In this document: one piece after another, positions 9,153 to 17,199 of the stretch | Layout of the letters: each line of letters starts with the position of its first letter | Position numbering within the stretch: the first letter of the stretch is position 1 | Assembly (NCBI GenBank): GCA_900550415.1 | Contig: URSO01000020.1 | Span: 1 to 31,352 of the forward strand | Direction of reading: 5' to 3' | DNA: 31,352 nucleotides | Origin: an uncultured Collinsella sp. | GTDB lineage: Bacteria > Actinomycetota > Coriobacteriia > Coriobacteriales > Coriobacteriaceae | The notes under the pieces: generated by a model | What the model saw: the letters and a program-made list of their open reading frames with translations, nothing else | Told to the model about the DNA's origin: nothing | Databases searched by the model: none | Translations under genes and position numbers: made by a program

Positions 9153-9180
9153 AATATACTACGAAGATTAGTTAACGTAC
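9153..9180 (-). promoter_or_regulatory. Candidate promoter and GalR-like operator of the YhgE/Pip operon
   Basis: On the minus strand a TATATT -10 (9158-9153) lies 17 bp after a poor -35 (TGTACG). GTTAACGTAC at 9171-9180 is identical over 10 bp to the core of the operators in the galK-LacI intergenic region, and it overlaps the proposed -35. An adjacent GTAC-AGTT-GTAC palindrome follows. The promoter is low confidence; the sequence match is directly visible. Confidence 0.4.
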
Positions 9181-9254
9181 AGTTGTACAGTATCTCAAAT
9201 TTCAGCAGGTCGCAAAACCACAACCCGCACAAATTAACAATCCGAATAGTCATC

Positions 9255-9295
9255 GGGGGCGTTCTTAAACGACCAGTCAAACAAGAACGTCCCCC
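9255..9295. terminator. Hairpin downstream of galT
   Basis: GGGGGCGTTCTT (9255-9266) pairs with AAGAACGTCCCCC (9283-9295) with one bulged base and a 16-nt loop. It lies about 35 bp past the galT stop on the minus strand. No T-run follows on that strand, so it may be a 3'-end stabilising hairpin rather than a full intrinsic terminator. The remainder of 9061-9328 is AT-richer and has no plausible gene. Confidence 0.45.
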
Positions 9296-9328
9296 AACGA
9301 CCACTTTTTCTCCGTCCCCAAGGGATCA

Positions 9329-10957
9329 TTACAGTGAGTCGATAAAGCGCTGTTGGGCGGCGCGGCCGGCTTCGTCCCACTTAAAGACGCCGGCGTTGTC
9401 GAGCACGTGGCCAAACACTACGCCGACTTCCTCGTGCAGGATGCCGATGGCGCTATCCGCCGTAAGCTCGTCGGCGCGGCGGGCATAGACGTCCTCGGCC
9501 CATGCGGCATGGCTGCGGCAAAGGTCGTCGCCCTCGAGCGCACTGGCAAGGTCGTAGCTGGTATCGGCTTTGGCTGCCAGCAGGTGCTCGCGGACAGCGC
9601 CGAGCTCGGGAACCAGGCGCGGCGGCAGAATGGCCAGGCCCATGACCTCGATCAGGCCGATGTTCTCCTTCTTAATGTGGTGATACTCGGCATGCGGGTG
9701 GAAAACGCCCAGCGGATGCTCGTCGGTCGTGATATTGCAGCGAAGCGCCAGGTAGGCCTCGTAAATCTCGCCGCCGGCGTTGCCGCGGGAGTCGACGCGG
9801 CGGATGACGGGCGTCACGGTGTTGTGCGCTACGCCGTCGGCCGTGTGCGCGATAACGCCCACAGACTCGTCGGTCCACTCGCGCCAGGCGAGGATAATCT
9901 TCTCGGCAGCGTCGAGCAGCTGAGCGCGGTCATGCGAGCGCAGGCGCAGCACCGAGAGCGGCCACTGCAGCACAGTGCCGGTGACCTGGTCAAAACCGGG
10001 CACGCTAAACTGCGAGACCTCGGCGGCATGCATCATGGGGAACTCGTGCGCGCCGCCCTGGAAGTGGTCGTGCGACAGAATCGAGCCGCCCACGATAGGC
10101 AGGTCGGCGTTGGAGCCGATGAAGTAATGCGGGAACAGGTCCACAAAGTCGAGCAGGCAGGTCAGGCCCTTGCGGTCGACGTGCATCGGACGATGCTCGG
10201 AGCTCATGGCAATGCAATGCTCGTTAAAGTACGCGTACGGGCTGTACTGGAAACCCCAGCGCTCGCCGTTGAGCTGGATGGGGATAATGCGCAGGTTCTG
10301 GCGAGCGGGGTGAGCGCCGCCGTCGGCTGCAGCGGAGCGTCCGGGATAGCCCTCGTTTTCGATGCAGAGCTGGCAGGCGGGATACTTCTCGCCCGTGTTC
10401 TTGGCGGCACCTGCCGCGGCGATATCGCGCGGGTCCTTCTCAGGCTTGGAGAGGTTGATGGTGATCTCAAGATCGCCCCAGTTGGTGGGGGTGCTCCATT
10501 TGATGTTGCGCGCGATGGCGGCACGGCGCACGTAGCCGGCGTCGCAGCACAGGCCGTAGAACCAGTCGGTTGCGGCGCGGGGCTCGTTGACGCCCATACG
10601 TCCGTTGAACTCCTCGTTTACAACCGAAGGCCTCGGCATGAGCGCACCCATGATGCGCATGGCGATGCGGTCGCGGCCTGACGCCGTGTCCTCGGCGGCA
10701 CCGTTGGTAACGGCGGCCTCGGAAAGCGCGGCAAGCGTGCCTTCAAGATCAAAGTCGGGCAGGGTATTGGGGTGCAAGAGCGAGAGTTTCTCAACCTGGA
10801 GCGCCCAGGCCATATCGAGCGCGGGACCCGTAGCGCCGATGCACTCCAAAATGGTGTTGTATGCCCAGATGCGGTCGTCCTGTCCGATCATCGATCGGTG
10901 GATGGCGTACTCGATCAGGTTCTGCGCGGCCTCTCGCACGTCAGTCATTACAGCCAT
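9329..10957 (-). CDS. galT: UDP-glucose--hexose-1-phosphate uridylyltransferase (class II GalT)
   Basis: Transfers UMP between UDP-glucose and galactose-1-phosphate, the second Leloir step. At 542 residues it matches the Gram-positive class II GalT type rather than the ~350-residue E. coli type. Seen: N-terminal LIEYAIHRSMIGQDD, YPACQLCIENEGYPGR, FNEHCIAMSSEHRPM, and the active-site segment SHDHFQGGAHEFPM (His296-Asp-His298-Phe-Gln300), equivalent to the nucleophile-bearing HxHxQ region. Two starts compete. The ATG at 10957 has GGGGG 10 bp upstream. The ATG at 10948, three codons in, overlaps the galK stop as TAATG and would be translationally coupled. It follows galK directly in one operon, under the LacI-type operators upstream of galK. 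Confidence 0.93.
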   Translation of the reverse strand: MAVMTDVREAAQNLIEYAIHRSMIGQDDRIWAYNTILECIGATGPALDMAWALQVEKLSLLHPNTLPDFDLEGTLAALSEAAVTNGAAEDTASGRDRIAMRIMGALMPRPSVVNEEFNGRMGVNEPRAATDWFYGLCCDAGYVRRAAIARNIKWSTPTNWGDLEITINLSKPEKDPRDIAAAGAAKNTGEKYPACQLCIENEGYPGRSAAADGGAHPARQNLRIIPIQLNGERWGFQYSPYAYFNEHCIAMSSEHRPMHVDRKGLTCLLDFVDLFPHYFIGSNADLPIVGGSILSHDHFQGGAHEFPMMHAAEVSQFSVPGFDQVTGTVLQWPLSVLRLRSHDRAQLLDAAEKIILAWREWTDESVGVIAHTADGVAHNTVTPVIRRVDSRGNAGGEIYEAYLALRCNITTDEHPLGVFHPHAEYHHIKKENIGLIEVMGLAILPPRLVPELGAVREHLLAAKADTSYDLASALEGDDLCRSHAAWAEDVYARRADELTADSAIGILHEEVGVVFGHVLDNAGVFKWDEAGRAAQQRFIDSL

Positions 10958-12153
10958 GCCGCGTAAGCCCCCTTGTCAGAGATGGCGTAGTGACGGGCAG
11001 AGCCCTCGCCCAGCCAGCCGTTCATCTTGGCAATGAAGGTGTCGACCAGATCGAGCGGCACGAAGGCCTGGATGGTGCCACCAAAGCCGCCACCGTGGAT
11101 ACGGACGGCGCCGCGGCCGTCGAGCACGTGCTCGGCCAGCGCCAGGGCATACATGGAAGGCTGCTCGGAACCCAGCTTGGCAACAACATTTTGCAGGTAC
11201 ATGGCAGAGCTGGCGCCGGACTCGCGCGTCAGGACCAGGAACTGGTCAATGTCGCCGGCGTTGAGCGCTGCCCAGCGCTTATCGACCAGGCCGTTCTCGT
11301 ACCAGTAGTGAACGGCGCGCAGGCAGGCGCGGTCGCCCAGCTTGGCGCGCAGCTCGGGGAGCTTAGCGTCAAAGTCGGCAACGTCGACCTCGCACAGGCG
11401 CGCCTTGCCAAACTCGGCAGCGACGTCTTGCATCTCGCGCGGAACGGCGGCGTAGTCATCGGTGGCTGCCACGTGGTCGGCGCCCACTTTAACGAGCACA
11501 AGCGCATAACCGTGATCCTCAAAGTTGAGCTCGAGCTTCTGGGTCTTAGGCTGAGCCTGGTCCTCAAAGTCCATGTAGGCGAGGCCACCCAGGCACACGG
11601 CGGCCTGGTCCATCAGACCGCAGGGCTTGCCGTAGTAGTTGTTCTCGGTGCGCTGGCTCATCTGCGCGAGCGCGACGGGCTCAATGGCGGGCGCGCCCCA
11701 GAGCGTCTCCATGGCGCGGCCGTATGCGGCCTCGACGGCAGCGGAGCTGGAAAGGCCGCCGCCCGAGGGGACGGAGCAGGTGAAGGCGAAATCGAAGCCG
11801 TGAGGCTCAACGCCAAGGGCTGCAATCTCGTGGGCCATACCGCGCACGAGGCTTGCGGACGTGCCCTTCTCGGACTCCCGAACGTCTAGCGTGCCGAGCG
11901 CGATTTCAAACGTGGGATAGCCCTCGTCGGCTACGCGAACCTTGTTGGAATCGGTTGCCACGGCGATGCCGTCGACAGCGACATCGAGCGAGCCGGCGAT
12001 AACGTGGCCACCCTCGTGGTCGGTGTGGTTGCCGCTGATCTCGGAACGGCCGGGCGCGTGTACGTAGAGCACCTGGCGGTCGCCGATGGGGCCAAACTCC
12101 TCCTCAAACAGCTTGGTAAGTGTGGCGAATGTCTTTTCGTCGGGCGTGGTCAT
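10948..12153 (-). CDS. galK: Galactokinase
   Basis: Phosphorylates galactose at C1 with ATP; a 401-residue cytoplasmic GHMP kinase. The galactokinase signature appears as GRSEISGNHTDHEGG (about 35-49), the GHMP phosphate-binding loop as PSGGGLSSSAA (129-139), the catalytic-Asp region as CGLMDQAAVCLGG, and the C-terminal motif as IHGGGFGGTIQAF. I placed the start at 12153 because AAAGGA lies 5 bp upstream of that ATG. The open frame extends 29 codons further but would run into the operator region. It overlaps galT at its 3' end. Two copies of a 15-bp operator lie 44-123 bp upstream, pointing to control by the divergent LacI-family protein. Confidence 0.95.
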   Translation of the reverse strand: MTTPDEKTFATLTKLFEEEFGPIGDRQVLYVHAPGRSEISGNHTDHEGGHVIAGSLDVAVDGIAVATDSNKVRVADEGYPTFEIALGTLDVRESEKGTSASLVRGMAHEIAALGVEPHGFDFAFTCSVPSGGGLSSSAAVEAAYGRAMETLWGAPAIEPVALAQMSQRTENNYYGKPCGLMDQAAVCLGGLAYMDFEDQAQPKTQKLELNFEDHGYALVLVKVGADHVAATDDYAAVPREMQDVAAEFGKARLCEVDVADFDAKLPELRAKLGDRACLRAVHYWYENGLVDKRWAALNAGDIDQFLVLTRESGASSAMYLQNVVAKLGSEQPSMYALALAEHVLDGRGAVRIHGGGFGGTIQAFVPLDLVDTFIAKMNGWLGEGSARHYAISDKGAYAAWL

Positions 12154-12196
12154 GGGAGTCCTTTCCTTGGCGCGCACGGGTGAGTTTTGCGTCGTT

Positions 12197-12212
12197 ATGA
12201 GTACGTTAACAA
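12197..12212. promoter_or_regulatory. LacI-family operator, copy 1
   Basis: ATGAGTACGTTAACA (12197-12211), centred on the palindrome GTTAAC. The identical 15-mer recurs inverted at 12262-12276, 65 bp away (about six helical turns). It lies 44 bp upstream of the galK start. Confidence 0.75.
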
Positions 12213-12259
12213 CTTGTAGCGGCATGAACCAAGTGTTCACGATACCGCACGTTACGGGC

Positions 12260-12276
12260 TATGTTAACGTACTCAT
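12260..12276. promoter_or_regulatory. LacI-family operator, copy 2
   Basis: TGTTAACGTACTCAT (12262-12276) is the exact reverse complement of copy 1. Together the pair could support looping between galK and the divergent regulator gene. Confidence 0.75.
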
Positions 12277-12329
12277 AACACATCGCTTGTCACTTTTTGA
12301 GAATCTGGTAATCGGTAGAAATACAGCCG

Positions 12330-12358
12330 TGAACGGTACTGCCGTATGGACTTATAAA
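12330..12358 (+). promoter_or_regulatory. Candidate promoter of the LacI-family regulator gene
   Basis: TATAAA (12353-12358) lies 17 bp after TGAACG (12330-12335), a weak -35. Operator copy 3 begins about 28 bp downstream of the -10, placing it at or just past the start of transcription, as expected for autorepression. Confidence 0.4.
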
Positions 12359-12385
12359 GCAGAAGAGATGCAGATAGAAAAAGTA

Positions 12386-12398
12386 GAGTACGTTAACA
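12386..12398. promoter_or_regulatory. LacI-family operator, copy 3
   Basis: GAGTACGTTAACA matches 13 of 13 positions of the 3' part of copy 1. It lies 94 bp upstream of the regulator's own start. The rest of the 338-bp spacer between galK and the regulator holds no gene. Confidence 0.7.
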
Positions 12399-12491
12399 TG
12401 CGTCCGACGATAGCGGGCCTCGGCGCGGGATGTATTACTGCCCGGGCCGGCATTCACGCTATTCAGATCTCGCAAGGGTGAAGGTGATCCT

Positions 12492-13523
12492 GTGGCAAGG
12501 CGCCCGTCCAACGATACAGGTACGCGTCCGGTTTCCATGGCCGACGTCGCCCGCGCTGCTGGCGTTTCGCAGCAGACGGTTTCGCGCGTCGCCAACGGCT
12601 TGCCCAACGTTAACGAGCAGACGCGCCAGCGCGTGCAGGCCGCTATGCAAGAGCTCGGCTTTCGTCCGAGTTATGCCGGTCGCTCGCTGCGCGATGGCCG
12701 TTACCATTCGGTCGGCCTGTGCATCAACGATGTCACCAAGTTTGGCAACCTTTCAATGATCGACGGCATCGCCAGCGCTGCTCGCGAGCGTAATTGCGCC
12801 ATCACGCTGGTCGAGATGTCCAAGACCGAGGAGTTCTCGCTTGCCGAGGCAACGCGTCGTATGGCCGCATTGCCGGTGGACGGCATCATCATCGGCATGA
12901 GCCGCATGGCGCCCGATTTTGAGACGTTTGATCCACTGCCGGGCATTGGCACGGTCATCGTTACCATGTATGCGCATCCGCGCGTGACCACAGTCGATTC
13001 CGACCATTACGGCTGCTCGCTGTTGCTTATGGACCATCTGTTTGAGCTGGGGCACGAACAGATTCGCTATATTGGCGGCCCGTCGTTCTCGGTCGACGAG
13101 CAATTTCGTCGAGCCGGTTGGCAGGATGCGCTCGAGCGTAAACACATCGAGCCGGCAGAGCCGCTCGAGGGCGACTGGTCTGCCAACAGCGGCTACGAGG
13201 CCGGCAGGTACCTGGCCGAGCACGATCGCACCATGACGGCGATCTATGCGGCAAACGATCAGATGGCAAATGGCGCGATTGCCGCGCTGCGTGATAGCGG
13301 TCTGCGCGTGCCTGAGGACGTGAGCGTGGTAGGCGTCGATGACTCGCTCGATGATTTTGTCGCGCATAACGAGCTCACGACCGTGCGATTCGATCTACAT
13401 CAGCGCGGGCGCGAGGTATTCGAGCATGCGGTTCCCGAGGCGGGTACGGCGGGCAAAACCGTTGCCATTCGTATTCCCGGTCAGCTCATTATTCGACATA
13501 GCACGGCGATACCACGCTCATAG
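12492..13523 (+). CDS. LacI/GalR family transcriptional regulator
   Basis: A 343-residue repressor with an N-terminal LacI helix-turn-helix (SMADVARAAGVSQQTVSRVANG, about 15-37, then the hinge-type NVNEQTRQRVQAAMQELGFRPSYAGRSLR) and a periplasmic-binding-protein-like effector domain (about 70-340, with DGIIIGMSRM, HIRYIGGPS-like YIGGPS, AIYAANDQMANGAIAALRDSGLRVPEDVSVVGVDDS). The start codon is GTG at 12492, with AAGGTG 5 bp upstream; no ATG fits the domain boundary. It is divergent from galK-galT across a spacer with three identical operator cores, so the natural inference is a galactose-responsive (GalR-like) regulator. The effector is not shown by the sequence. Confidence 0.92.
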   Translation: MARRPSNDTGTRPVSMADVARAAGVSQQTVSRVANGLPNVNEQTRQRVQAAMQELGFRPSYAGRSLRDGRYHSVGLCINDVTKFGNLSMIDGIASAARERNCAITLVEMSKTEEFSLAEATRRMAALPVDGIIIGMSRMAPDFETFDPLPGIGTVIVTMYAHPRVTTVDSDHYGCSLLLMDHLFELGHEQIRYIGGPSFSVDEQFRRAGWQDALERKHIEPAEPLEGDWSANSGYEAGRYLAEHDRTMTAIYAANDQMANGAIAALRDSGLRVPEDVSVVGVDDSLDDFVAHNELTTVRFDLHQRGREVFEHAVPEAGTAGKTVAIRIPGQLIIRHSTAIPRS

Positions 13524-13606
13524 TTTGCGCAGGTAAACGGCGATTTATCGTATTTCAATAACAATCGGTATGGATGCCGGCAGATAACAGCTGGGATACT
13601 ACCGAG

Positions 13607-13615
13607 TGTTATGAT
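13607..13615 (+). promoter_or_regulatory. Extended -10 promoter of the flavodiiron gene
   Basis: TGTTATGAT has the TGn extension directly before a TATGAT hexamer (13610-13615), about 38 bp upstream of the start codon. No good -35 lies 17 bp upstream, which fits an extended -10 promoter. Confidence 0.45.
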
Positions 13616-13652
13616 AGACGGGTTCTTTTGTCTATCTAGGAGGCTTTGCCTG

Positions 13653-14813
13653 ATGGAGATCACCAAGGATATCCGCTACGTTGGCGTCGACGATCACGAC
13701 ATTGACCTGTTCGAGGGCCAGTACGATGTGTCCGAGAACGGTATGGCATACAACAGCTACGTTATCTTGGGCGAAAAGATTGCTGTCGCCGATTCAGTCG
13801 ACGGCGGTTTTGTCGACGAGTGGCTCGGTAACATCGAAGCCGTGCTCGACGGTCGCACGCCCGATTACCTGGTCGTTCACCATATGGAGCCCGATCACTC
13901 CGCCGGCATCGCCGCCTTTATGGAGCGCTATCCCCAGGCACAGATTGTGGCCAGCATGGGCGCCTTCCGCATGATGGTCAACTACTTTGGCACCGACTAC
14001 CCCGAGCGCAAGATGGTCGTCAAAGAGGGCGACGTGCTCGATCTGGGCGGTCACAGCCTAACGTTTGTCGGCGCCCCCAACGTTCACTGGCCCGAGGTGA
14101 TCTTCTCCTACGAGTCTACCGACAAGGTGCTCTTTAGTGCCGACGGCTTTGGCAAGTTTGGCGCTAACGACATCGAGGATCCCGAGGGTTGGGCTTGCGA
14201 GGCTCGCCGCTACTACTTTGGCATCGTTGGTAAGTTCGGCAAGTTCGTGCAGGCCGTGCTCAAGAAGGCCGCTGATCTGGACATCCAGATCATCTGCCCG
14301 CTCCACGGCCCCGTGCTGACCGAGAACCTGGGCTACTACCTCGACACCTACAACACCTGGTCGAGCTATCAGCCCGAGGACGAGGGCATCACCATTGCCT
14401 ACGCGAGCGTCTACGGCCATCTGAAGGCTGCCGTTGAGGAGCTTGCATCTGCGCTTGAGGCTCGCGGCCAGAAGGTTTCCGTCTTTGACCTGGCTCGCGA
14501 CGACATGGCCGAGGCCGTTGAGGACGCGTTCCGCTATGACCGTCTGGTGCTCGCCTCCATCACCTATCAGGGCGAGATCTTCCCATTCATGAGCACCTTT
14601 ATCCATACGCTTGCCGAGCATGCCTACCAGAACCGTACGGTGGCGCTCGTCGAGGGCGGCTCCTGGGCGCCCGCAGCTGCCAAGATTATGACCAAGGAGC
14701 TCGAGGGTATGAAGGACATCACCCTGACGCAGAACAAGGTGACCGTCCTGGGTTCGCTCAACGACGCCTCACGCGCTCAGATCGAGGCCCTCGCTGACGA
14801 GCTCTCCAAGTAG
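13653..14813 (+). CDS. Flavodiiron protein (FprA-type A flavoprotein)
   Basis: A 386-residue cytoplasmic flavodiiron protein expected to reduce O2 to water and/or NO to N2O, protecting an anaerobe from oxidative or nitrosative stress. The N-terminal metallo-beta-lactamase-like domain has a full set of diiron ligands: His77, Glu79, Asp81 and His82 in HHMEPDH, then His145, Asp164 and His218 (CPLHGP). The C-terminal flavodoxin domain begins near residue 245 with the FMN loop YASVYGHLKAAVEEL. No rubredoxin or flavin-reductase domain is attached, so electrons must come from a separate partner. The start at 13653 is chosen because GGAGG lies 9 bp upstream; a 14-codon longer frame begins inside the -10 element. 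It is monocistronic, ending at a strong bidirectional terminator. Confidence 0.93.
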   Translation: MEITKDIRYVGVDDHDIDLFEGQYDVSENGMAYNSYVILGEKIAVADSVDGGFVDEWLGNIEAVLDGRTPDYLVVHHMEPDHSAGIAAFMERYPQAQIVASMGAFRMMVNYFGTDYPERKMVVKEGDVLDLGGHSLTFVGAPNVHWPEVIFSYESTDKVLFSADGFGKFGANDIEDPEGWACEARRYYFGIVGKFGKFVQAVLKKAADLDIQIICPLHGPVLTENLGYYLDTYNTWSSYQPEDEGITIAYASVYGHLKAAVEELASALEARGQKVSVFDLARDDMAEAVEDAFRYDRLVLASITYQGEIFPFMSTFIHTLAEHAYQNRTVALVEGGSWAPAAAKIMTKELEGMKDITLTQNKVTVLGSLNDASRAQIEALADELSK

Positions 14814-14836
14814 CGATACGTTCACGTTTAACGCTC

Positions 14837-14879
14837 AAACCACCACAAAGGGGACGGTGAACCTTTGTGGTGGTTTTTG
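14837..14879. terminator. Bidirectional terminator between the flavodiiron and DeoR genes
   Basis: Arms AAACCACCACAAAGG (14837-14851) and CCTTTGTGGTGGTTT (14862-14876) are perfect 15-bp inverted copies with a 10-nt loop, followed by TTTTT on the plus strand. The stops of the two convergent genes flank it, so it probably serves both. Confidence 0.92.
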
Positions 14880-14880
14880 T

Positions 14881-15684
14881 TTAAGCGCCGGCGATGAGGA
14901 GATTTGGGCGGGCGTCGTCGGCGATCTCGGCGATTGAGGTGGCGACGGCGTGATCGGGGTCACGGTCCATCACGATGGCGTTGACGTCGGTCAGCTCGGC
15001 AAAGCGGTACATGCCACGTCCGTTGACCTTACTGGCGTCCATGAGGGCGACACTTTGACGAGCAGCACCGACCATAGCCGCTTTGGTCTCGGCCATCTGC
15101 GGAAAGTCGGTCGTAAAGCCGCAGCCGGGAACGAAAGCGCCAGGGCACATGACGGCCAGATCGGCATGGACCATTTGGAGCGCCTGCATGGTAAGTGGGC
15201 CGTACAGATAGCGATGACCTTTGCGCAGCGCCCCGCCCAGCATGACGACATCGACCGAGGGCATGCTCTCGTCGATGTAATCGGCAATGGTAATGTCGGC
15301 CGTGATGACGGTGATGCCATCGCGCTGGTCGAGCAGGCGGACAAACTCGAGAGCGGTGGTGCCCGAGTCTACGAGCAGGGTGTCACCGTTGCCGACGAGT
15401 TCAATGGCGCTTTGCGCGATGGCCTGCTTGGCGGCGACATTGACGTTGATGCGGCGATCCTGGGTGGATACGGTCAGTCGCTTCTGGAGCGACACGGCGC
15501 CGCCGTGCGTGCGGCGCAACTTGCCGGACTCGGCGAGCGCGTCCAGGTCGGCGCGGGCGGTGACGGAGGATACGCCAAAGGTCTGGGCGATTTCTGCCAC
15601 CTGCACCGAGGCGTTATGTTCAAGCATCTCCATGATGGCGGCGCGTCGCTCATCGGCGAAAGCTCGGGTTGTTGCGTGGGTCAT
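14881..15684 (-). CDS. DeoR family transcriptional regulator of sugar metabolism
   Basis: A 267-residue regulator with an N-terminal DeoR-type winged helix (about 9-62: RRAAIMEMLEHNASVQVAEI, then the recognition helix VSSVTARADLDALAESGKLRRTHGGAV) and a C-terminal sugar-phosphate-sensing DeoRC domain containing DTLLVDSGTTALEFVRLL, VITADITIADYI, VVMLGGALRKGHRYLYG and the terminal DASKVNGRGMYRFAEL. The family typically represses sugar operons and is released by a phosphorylated sugar. GGAG lies 5 bp before the ATG. It diverges from the aldolase gene, and their shared 335-bp spacer has T/A-rich repeats that may be its operators. Target and inducer are inferred only: tagatose- or fructose-type phosphates are likely. 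Confidence 0.92.
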   Translation of the reverse strand: MTHATTRAFADERRAAIMEMLEHNASVQVAEIAQTFGVSSVTARADLDALAESGKLRRTHGGAVSLQKRLTVSTQDRRINVNVAAKQAIAQSAIELVGNGDTLLVDSGTTALEFVRLLDQRDGITVITADITIADYIDESMPSVDVVMLGGALRKGHRYLYGPLTMQALQMVHADLAVMCPGAFVPGCGFTTDFPQMAETKAAMVGAARQSVALMDASKVNGRGMYRFAELTDVNAIVMDRDPDHAVATSIAEIADDARPNLLIAGA

Positions 15685-15731
15685 AGCTGCTCCATCCTCA
15701 GCCTAAATTTGCAGGAATTGTGTTGAGTCTA

Positions 15732-15800
15732 TTTTCGTTCATTTTCTTTTTGAGCAAGTAAACGCCTTTCGATTACTTATCTTTTCTATAAAAGAAAGAT
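15732..15800. promoter_or_regulatory. Candidate DeoR operator region between the DeoR and aldolase genes
   Basis: An AT-rich tract in otherwise GC-rich DNA. It contains the iterated TTTTCGTTCATTTTC (15732-15746) and an imperfect palindrome (15779-15800) with arms ATCTTT and AAAGAT around TCTATAAAAG. Short TTTC/GAAA repeats of this kind are typical DeoR-family binding sites. The remaining spacer to 16019 holds the aldolase promoter and leader; TACAAT in the plus strand near 15932 is a possible -10. Confidence 0.4.
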
Positions 15801-16019
15801 GATTCGCTTGAAAACGGTAATGTCGGATAGGGGAATTTAGCCTGAATCCCTTCCGTTTGCTTTTCAAAAACGAGCGTTTTGGCCTGCGTGCCGGCGATAT
15901 CTCGTACATGCGACAGATGCGATTTTCATACAATGGGCGCAGCAAAATGCAAGGTAAAACGCCTTGCGGACACGTACGCCCGATGTCCAGATGCGGGCGA
16001 GGGAGAGGAGCAAACGCTC

Positions 16020-16877
16020 ATGGCACTTGTTACCACCGAAAAGATGCTCAAGGACGCTCAGGCCGGCCACTACGCCGTCGGCGCGTTCAACGTCGAGAAC
16101 CTCGAGTTTGTTATGGCCGTTCTGGCCGCTGCCGAGGAGACCAAGTCCCCCGTCATCATGCAGACCACCCCGGGCACCATCAAGACCGCTGGTCTGGACT
16201 ACTTCTACGGCATGGTCAAGGCTGCCGCCGAGCGCGCTTCCGTGCCCGTTGCCCTGCACCTCGATCACGGCGATGGCTATGACCGCTGCATGCAGGCTTT
16301 CCGCACGGGCTACACCTCCGTCATGATCGACGGTTCGCACGAGTCCTTCGAGGACAACATCGCCCTGACCAAGTCCGTCGCCGACGCTGGCCGCGCCATG
16401 GGCGTGCCCGTCGAGGCCGAGCTCGGTAAGGTTGGCGGCAAGGAGGACGACGGTCCCGCGGTTGAGGGCGAGAGCCCCTACACCGATCCGGCCGAGGCCA
16501 AGGAGTTCGTCGAGCGCACTGGCTGCACCTCCCTCGCTATTGGCGTTGGCACCAGCCACGGCGTGTACACGAGCGACCCGCACATCGAGCAGTCCGTGGT
16601 CAAGGCCATCCGCGACGCCGTCGACGTGCCGCTGGTCCTGCACGGCACCTCTGGTGTGCCCGATGAGCAGGTTGCCGAGGCCGTGAAGAACGGCATCTGC
16701 AAGGTTAACTACGCCACCGAGCTGCGTCAGGCCTACACCAAGGGCTTCATGGCCTACATGGCCGAGAACCCCGCCTGCTTCGATCCTAAGAAGCCGGCCA
16801 AGGAGGGCATGCGTGAGATCACCGAGCTGGTTAAGATCCGCATGACCAACCTCAACTCTGTGGGCAAGGCAGAGTAA
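16020..16877 (+). CDS. Class II ketose-bisphosphate aldolase (GatY/KbaY-like; tagatose- or fructose-1,6-bisphosphate)
   Basis: Zinc-dependent aldolase splitting a ketohexose-1,6-bisphosphate to dihydroxyacetone phosphate and glyceraldehyde-3-phosphate. At 285 residues it has the length of E. coli GatY/KbaY rather than the ~360 of FbaA. Seen: TTPGTIKTAG (49-58), HLDHGDGYD with catalytic Asp82 and zinc His83, SVMIDGSH, VEAELGKVGGKEDD with Glu134, GVGTSHGVY with His180, LHGTSGV with His208, and GICKVNYATEL. The GG-EDD loop and TPGT motif favour the tagatose-bisphosphate aldolase subgroup, but many Gram-positive fructose-bisphosphate aldolases share them. The start is set by GAGGAG 10 bp upstream; the open frame extends 47 codons further into the promoter region. 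A divergent DeoR regulator suggests inducible rather than purely glycolytic use. Confidence 0.9.
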   Translation: MALVTTEKMLKDAQAGHYAVGAFNVENLEFVMAVLAAAEETKSPVIMQTTPGTIKTAGLDYFYGMVKAAAERASVPVALHLDHGDGYDRCMQAFRTGYTSVMIDGSHESFEDNIALTKSVADAGRAMGVPVEAELGKVGGKEDDGPAVEGESPYTDPAEAKEFVERTGCTSLAIGVGTSHGVYTSDPHIEQSVVKAIRDAVDVPLVLHGTSGVPDEQVAEAVKNGICKVNYATELRQAYTKGFMAYMAENPACFDPKKPAKEGMREITELVKIRMTNLNSVGKAE

Positions 16878-16910
16878 CAGCAAGGGTACTCCGACTCGCT
16901 ACATATCCCG

Positions 16911-17035
16911 GGGAGGGACGAGGACTTAGTTCCCCAATCGTCCTCGGGCATGCAAAAAGCCTCGCTGCGCACTTCGTGCGGCGAGGCTTTTTGCCCCCTG
17001 CGGAAAGATTGGAGAACTAAGCCCTCGTCCCTCCC
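16911..17035. repeat. 29-bp inverted repeat nested around the aldolase terminator
   Basis: The arms at 16911-16939 (GGGAGGGACGAGGACTTAGT, then TCCCCAATC) and 17007-17035 are reverse complements at 27 of 29 positions. They enclose the intrinsic terminator at 16952-16994. If transcribed, the whole block folds as one long stem topped by the terminator hairpin; as DNA it could be a cruciform or the ends of a small element. Confidence 0.75.
16952..16994. terminator. Strong bidirectional terminator after the aldolase gene
   Basis: GCAAAAAGCCTCGC (16952-16965) and GCGAGGCTTTTTGC (16981-16994) are perfect 14-bp arms. The loop itself folds through CGCAC-TTC-GTGCG. T and A tracts on both sides allow termination in both directions. 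Confidence 0.92.
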
Positions 17036-17180
17036 AGGTTGACCTACTCGAGGTCGTCGCCCTTGTGGCGTTAGGTCTGAAAATAATAAGAAGCCTTCGC
17101 GCTGCGGAATGATTTTGGAAACTAAGTACGGGGGCCCGCCCAAGTCGTCCTGCTCAATCGCCCTTGTGGCGTTGGGGCGG
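16998..17180. repeat. Degenerate tandem duplication of about 101-104 bp
   Basis: CTGCGGAA..GATT..GGA.AACTAAG occurs at 16998-17021 and again from 17102. TCGCCCTTGTGGCGTT occurs exactly at 17057-17072 and 17158-17173. The offsets of 104 and 101 bp show a diverged head-to-tail duplication whose first unit includes the right arm of the 29-bp inverted repeat. No gene is seen in 16878-17199. Confidence 0.6.
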
Positions 17181-17199
17181 AAAGGGTGGGGCGCGTGGG

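Noticed and set aside
12606..12617. Further ACGTTAAC matches inside coding DNA (here in the LacI-family gene and near 768 in the MFS gene)
   Set aside because: Only the 8-bp core matches, within conserved codons, and neither lies near a promoter, so they are not counted as operators.
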